A stretch of DNA of 64,000 nt from Bacillota bacterium (GTDB taxonomy: Bacteria > Bacillota > Negativicutes > Sporomusales > CTSoil-080). The position numbers and the translations under genes are program-made. A model generated the notes under the pieces. The model did no database searches, was not told the DNA's origin, and saw only the letters and a list, made by a program, of their open reading frames with translations. Below, in pieces: positions 61,152 to 64,000 of the stretch (positions are counted from its first letter, which is position 1; the number at the start of each line of letters is the position of its first letter). The stretch covers positions 1-64,000 of the forward strand of contig JAGGAD010000005.1 of NCBI GenBank assembly GCA_017889625.1. The letters are read 5' to 3'.

Positions 61152-62078
61152 ATGCCATTAATCTCAACAACGGAAATGTTTAAAAAAGCTTACGGTAACT
61201 ATGCCGTTGGCGCTTTTAATGTCAACAACATGGAAATAATCCAAGGAATAGTTGATGCTGCCAAAGAAGAGCAGTCGCCCCTTATCCTGCAAGTATCAGC
61301 AGGAGCCCGTAAATATGCCAAACATATCTACCTTATGAAACTTGTCGAAGCCGCTGTTGAAGATTCCGGGTTGGACATTTGTCTCCATCTTGATCATGGC
61401 GCTGACTTTGAAATATGTAAAGCTTGCGTTGATGGCGGCTTTACTTCCGTTATGATCGACGGTTCTAAACATTCATTTGAAGATAATATCGCCTTAACTA
61501 AAAAGGTTGTAGAATATGCTCATGCCCATGGCGTAGTTGTTGAAGGCGAGCTTGGCCGCTTAGCAGGCGTTGAAGATGCCGTCAAAGTTAATGCCAAAGA
61601 TGCCACCTATACTGACCCCGATCAAGCCGTCGAATTCGTTAAATGCACCGGCGTTGACTCGCTGGCCATTGCTATCGGCACCAGCCACGGGGCTTACAAA
61701 TTTAAAGGCGAACCCCAGCTTGACTTTGCTCGATTGGAAAAAATATCCAAACTGTTACCTGGCTTCCCAATCGTCCTCCATGGAGCTTCCACCGTACTGC
61801 CAGAGTTTGTCGCCAAATGCAATGAGTATGGCGGCAGCCTCAATGATGCCCAGGGGGTACCTGAAGCAATGCTCCACAAAGCAGGAACAATGGGTGTCTG
61901 CAAAATCAACATTGATACTGATCTTCGTTTGGCCATGACGGCCTCAATACGTGAGCACATGGCCAAAAATCCTGGCGACTTTGACCCTCGCCAATATCTC
62001 AGCCCAGCGCGTGACGCGATTAAATCCATGGTTCAACATAAAATCAAAAATGTATTGAATTGCAGCAACCGCCTGTAA
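61152..62078 (+). CDS. fba: Class II fructose-bisphosphate aldolase
   Basis: A 308-residue zinc aldolase of glycolysis and gluconeogenesis that splits fructose-1,6-bisphosphate. The catalytic/metal segment is CLHLDHGAD with Asp81 and His82; further ligands lie in EGELGRLAG and VLHGAST. It belongs to the FbaA/GatY branch. The ATG 61152 has GGGAGG 7 bp upstream; the frame is open 5 codons further. Confidence 0.96.
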   Translation: MPLISTTEMFKKAYGNYAVGAFNVNNMEIIQGIVDAAKEEQSPLILQVSAGARKYAKHIYLMKLVEAAVEDSGLDICLHLDHGADFEICKACVDGGFTSVMIDGSKHSFEDNIALTKKVVEYAHAHGVVVEGELGRLAGVEDAVKVNAKDATYTDPDQAVEFVKCTGVDSLAIAIGTSHGAYKFKGEPQLDFARLEKISKLLPGFPIVLHGASTVLPEFVAKCNEYGGSLNDAQGVPEAMLHKAGTMGVCKINIDTDLRLAMTASIREHMAKNPGDFDPRQYLSPARDAIKSMVQHKIKNVLNCSNRL

Positions 62079-62121
62079 AAAATAACGAGCTGAACCGCAA
62101 TGGTTCAGCTCGTTATTTTTT
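62079..62121. terminator. Bidirectional terminator between fba and ytfJ
   Basis: 16-bp perfect stem (62081-62096 and 62102-62117) with a short loop, followed by Ts on the plus strand and A-rich sequence on the other side. The ytfJ stop codon lies inside it. Confidence 0.9.
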
Positions 62122-62503
62122 CTGGCATTTCGCCATTATTTTCAACTTTAGACTTATCTTTCTTTTTTAGTGAATGCAAAAAGTCAGGCACCATTTCCAA
62201 TAGCCGGTCAGCTGCAGCAACATTCTTCAGCTTTAAAACCTGAACCTCTGACCCCCGTACCACTAAAACAGCCGACGCACTCATTTTTGCTCCCGCGGCC
62301 CCACCGCCAGACCCTTGACTACGTTCACCCGTTTTTTCGCCTATACCGCCACCCGCGCCTGCCCCAAAGGCTATGTCAACAATTGGGACAAGAACCACTT
62401 CGCCAATCGTAATTGGCTCACCAAAAACAGTCTTACTGCTTACTAAATTCTCTAGGTTTTCAAATAACACCTCAATTGACTGCGTTACACTTTCTCCACT
62501 CAT
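62105..62503 (-). CDS. ytfJ: Spore protein YtfJ/GerW
   Basis: A 132-residue protein needed in B. subtilis for normal spore germination and resistance. The family pattern is IGEVVLVPIVDIAFGAGAGGG, a Gly/Ser-rich region (about 57-72), then ASAVLVVRG and LKLKN. It is paired with the DUF2953 gene as in other spore formers. It ends in a charged tail (KKKDKSK). No sigma-F or sigma-G promoter match stands out. Confidence 0.93.
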   Translation of the reverse strand: MSGESVTQSIEVLFENLENLVSSKTVFGEPITIGEVVLVPIVDIAFGAGAGGGIGEKTGERSQGSGGGAAGAKMSASAVLVVRGSEVQVLKLKNVAAADRLLEMVPDFLHSLKKKDKSKVENNGEMPEKITS

Positions 62504-62516
62504 TTAGCCGTTCCTC

Positions 62517-63122
62517 CTAACCTCTGTCGAATACTATTTTTACCAATCTAAACTTGCAATAACCACTTATTGGCTTAATTATATCCATTAGCCGTACCGA
62601 AGACACAACTTCAACGCAGCCCCACCAGCCGTAAGCCTCAAAATCTGGCGTTATCTTAAGCTCTTTGAGCGGCTTTACCGCTTGAAACACACAAATCAGG
62701 CCATAAACCCAGGCCGCTATAGCCGGGTCCTCCAAACCATACCTGACCTCGCCTTTAACCCTTATCTTAATGACGGTTAAAATGCCTTCCATCAGATGTA
62801 AGATAGGACGCCGCTCCTCAAATTTAACCGTTGTTCTAACTTTGTCTAAAATAGTGCGAACTCTGGCCGGAGCCGTAAGCTTAGCCTCACCCTGAACTGT
62901 TTTGGGATAAATATCTCGTTTCCAACCACCAACAGCAAAAAAGATTGCATCAGGTTGGCGGACTAACCGTACCAATCCGGCAAGACAATTTATTTCCACT
63001 GCCCATTCCGGCTGGCAATCACCAGTTATCCGCACCAGCAACTGTACAGGTACAACTAGTATAACCAGTACTACAACCGCAACAACAGCCAGCACTAACC
63101 CCATAGCCTTCCCTCCTGCCAT
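62517..63122 (-). CDS. DUF2953 family membrane-anchored protein
   Basis: A 201-residue protein with one N-terminal helix (about 8-30). The rest is soluble, with the family pattern GLEDPAIAAWVYGLICV near 130. It resembles B. subtilis YtfI, encoded beside YtfJ and expressed in the forespore. A weak sigma-A-like promoter (TTGGAA, TAATAA) lies upstream. The exact role is unknown. Confidence 0.85.
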   Translation of the reverse strand: MAGGKAMGLVLAVVAVVVLVILVVPVQLLVRITGDCQPEWAVEINCLAGLVRLVRQPDAIFFAVGGWKRDIYPKTVQGEAKLTAPARVRTILDKVRTTVKFEERRPILHLMEGILTVIKIRVKGEVRYGLEDPAIAAWVYGLICVFQAVKPLKELKITPDFEAYGWWGCVEVVSSVRLMDIIKPISGYCKFRLVKIVFDRG

Positions 63123-63175
63123 TATAATACCCTATTATTACCTCATTGCCAACACATTCCAACAAACGGTCAAAA

Positions 63176-63207
63176 TAAGACTCCCTGCCTATTCGCGGGG
63201 AGTCTTA
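63176..63207 (-). terminator. Rho-independent terminator of thiE
   Basis: A 10-bp stem (63176-63185 and 63198-63207) overlaps the end of thiE. On the minus strand it is followed by TTTTG. Confidence 0.75.
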
Positions 63208-63830
63208 TCAATAATCTGGCGAAAATTTTTAGCGGCCAAGCCCGGCTGTTTCTGTGCAATAATTGCCGAAACCACGGCCAAACCATCGACTCCGGTTGTC
63301 ACCACTTGACTGGCATTCTGGATATTGATGCCGCCAATTGCCACCACCGGAATGTTCACCCTTGCTTTAATCTCACTGAGCAACTCAAGACTAACACTTC
63401 TCGCATCAGCTTTAGTGCCGGTTGGAAAAACAGCTCCTACTCCAAGATAATCAGCCCCCTCATTCTCAGCCGCTACCGCTTCCGCCAGCGTTGCAACCGA
63501 CACCCCGATAACCATGGTCGGTCCCACTAGCTTTCGCGCTGTCACTAGCGGCATATCACTTTGCCCAATATGAATGCCGTCGGCTTCCACCGCCAAAGCT
63601 ACATCAATTCGATCATTGATAATGAACGGTACCTTATATTGCAACACTGCCTTTTTTACAGCTAAAGCTATACTATAAAACTGCTGCGTCGAAACATCCT
63701 TTTCCCTTAGTTGAACAACAGTTACCCCACCTTTTATCGCGTCTTCCACTGTAGCTACCAGCTCCTTGTTCCCTAACAACCGGCGGTCAGTCACAAGATA
63801 CAACGAATAATCAACAGCCTTAGCCTTCAC
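63189..63830 (-). CDS. thiE: Thiamine phosphate synthase
   Basis: It joins HMP pyrophosphate and the thiazole phosphate into thiamine phosphate. The 213-residue TIM barrel has VQLREKD, IINDRIDVA, GIHIGQSD and VVAIGGIN, all typical of ThiE. It starts with GTG at 63830 and overlaps the end of thiM by 11 bp, so translation is coupled. Confidence 0.95.
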   Translation of the reverse strand: MKAKAVDYSLYLVTDRRLLGNKELVATVEDAIKGGVTVVQLREKDVSTQQFYSIALAVKKAVLQYKVPFIINDRIDVALAVEADGIHIGQSDMPLVTARKLVGPTMVIGVSVATLAEAVAAENEGADYLGVGAVFPTGTKADARSVSLELLSEIKARVNIPVVAIGGINIQNASQVVTTGVDGLAVVSAIIAQKQPGLAAKNFRQIIDKTPRE

Positions 63831-64000
63831 TAACTCGTCCTCCCTGCAAAACTATTTCACTAGTCATTTTTGAAACCGCATCAAACAGCCGTACCCTAAA
63901 CATCCCTAACCCGTCATCGGCTTCCAGCGATTTATTGGCTATTTCCCCAGCTAATCCCATAATCATAATACCAGCCACCGCCCCAACAAGCAGATCACTA
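63820..64000 (-). CDS. thiM: Hydroxyethylthiazole kinase, C-terminal part
   Basis: The last 59 residues or so of a protein that runs off the right edge. The segment DLLVGAVAGIMIMGLAGEIA and MFRVRLFDAVSKM matches the C-terminus of ThiM, which phosphorylates hydroxyethylthiazole, the substrate that ThiE uses. It shares the thiM-thiE operon. Confidence 0.8.
   Translation of the reverse strand, partial: SDLLVGAVAGIMIMGLAGEIANKSLEADDGLGMFRVRLFDAVSKMTSEIVLQGGRVSEG

Noticed and set aside
1-64000. CRISPR arrays, insertion sequences, tRNA and rRNA genes
   Set aside because: No repeated 25-40 bp units with spacers, no transposase and no tRNA-like TTC-loop with acceptor stem were found on reading both strands by eye; short tRNAs could still be missed.

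Overview
The window looks like a chromosomal segment of a spore-forming, anaerobic, diderm Firmicute of the class Negativicutes, most likely the Sporomusa/Pelosinus group. The evidence is an alpha/beta-type small acid-soluble spore protein with a sigma-G-like promoter and a YtfJ (GerW) spore protein, next to a beta-barrel porin with a signal peptide and a C-terminal Phe. A [FeFe]-hydrogenase-like protein, a TM1266-type hydrogenase-associated regulator, 2-hydroxyacyl-CoA dehydratase relatives and a sigma-54 short-chain fatty acid module point to anaerobic metabolism. Most genes lie on the minus strand. No tRNA, rRNA, insertion sequence or CRISPR array was found. Two near-consensus tandem promoters at the left edge fire out of the window and look like rRNA or other stable-RNA promoters.

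Layout. 0.3-5.4 kb: pyruvate carboxylase, then moaC - MOSC - mogA (molybdenum cofactor) with overlapping genes. 5.5-12.9 kb: sepF, typA, a beta-CASP RNase, murB with a 21-codon ORF abutting it, an endonuclease IV-like protein, trmL, yjbQ. 13-17.9 kb: an atoE-type transporter behind a sigma-54 promoter, with a sigma-54 activator and sensor kinase beside it. 18-20 kb: two paralogous dehydratase-related proteins. 20.4-22.4 kb (plus strand): TM1266-type regulator and a secreted SGNH hydrolase. 22.4-24.7 kb: aroF-tyrA behind a T-box whose specifier reads as tyrosine UAC. 24.7-33.1 kb: ThiS/MoaD-like protein, addA, addB, CorC/TlyC protein. 33.4-38.8 kb: HD-GYP protein, GNAT, nth, molybdopterin-binding protein, UPF0210 and ACT protein. 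39-41.6 kb: uracil permease with a structured leader, DUF896, DUF1540, zinc-ribbon protein. 41.7-45.6 kb (plus): diguanylate cyclase and hydrogenase-like protein. 45.6-55.9 kb: uridine kinase-like protein, DMT transporter, phosphate transporter with its DUF47 partner, aminotransferase, asnS, SASP, porin with a long structured leader, aspartate kinase. 56-60 kb: small unknown proteins and a solitary large serine recombinase, the most accessory-looking part. 60-64 kb: RluA-type pseudouridine synthase, fructose-bisphosphate aldolase, ytfJ-DUF2953, thiE-thiM.

The clearest regulatory logic is: tyrosine starvation sensed by the T-box controls the first step of the shikimate pathway (aroF) and tyrosine synthesis (tyrA); the two-component pair probably activates the sigma-54 promoter of the neighbouring fatty acid transporter; forespore sigma-G probably drives the SASP. 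No complete new system is obvious. The best candidates for something undescribed are the folded leader of the porin gene, the folded leader of uraA, the atypical hydrogenase-like protein, and the solitary recombinase neighbourhood.
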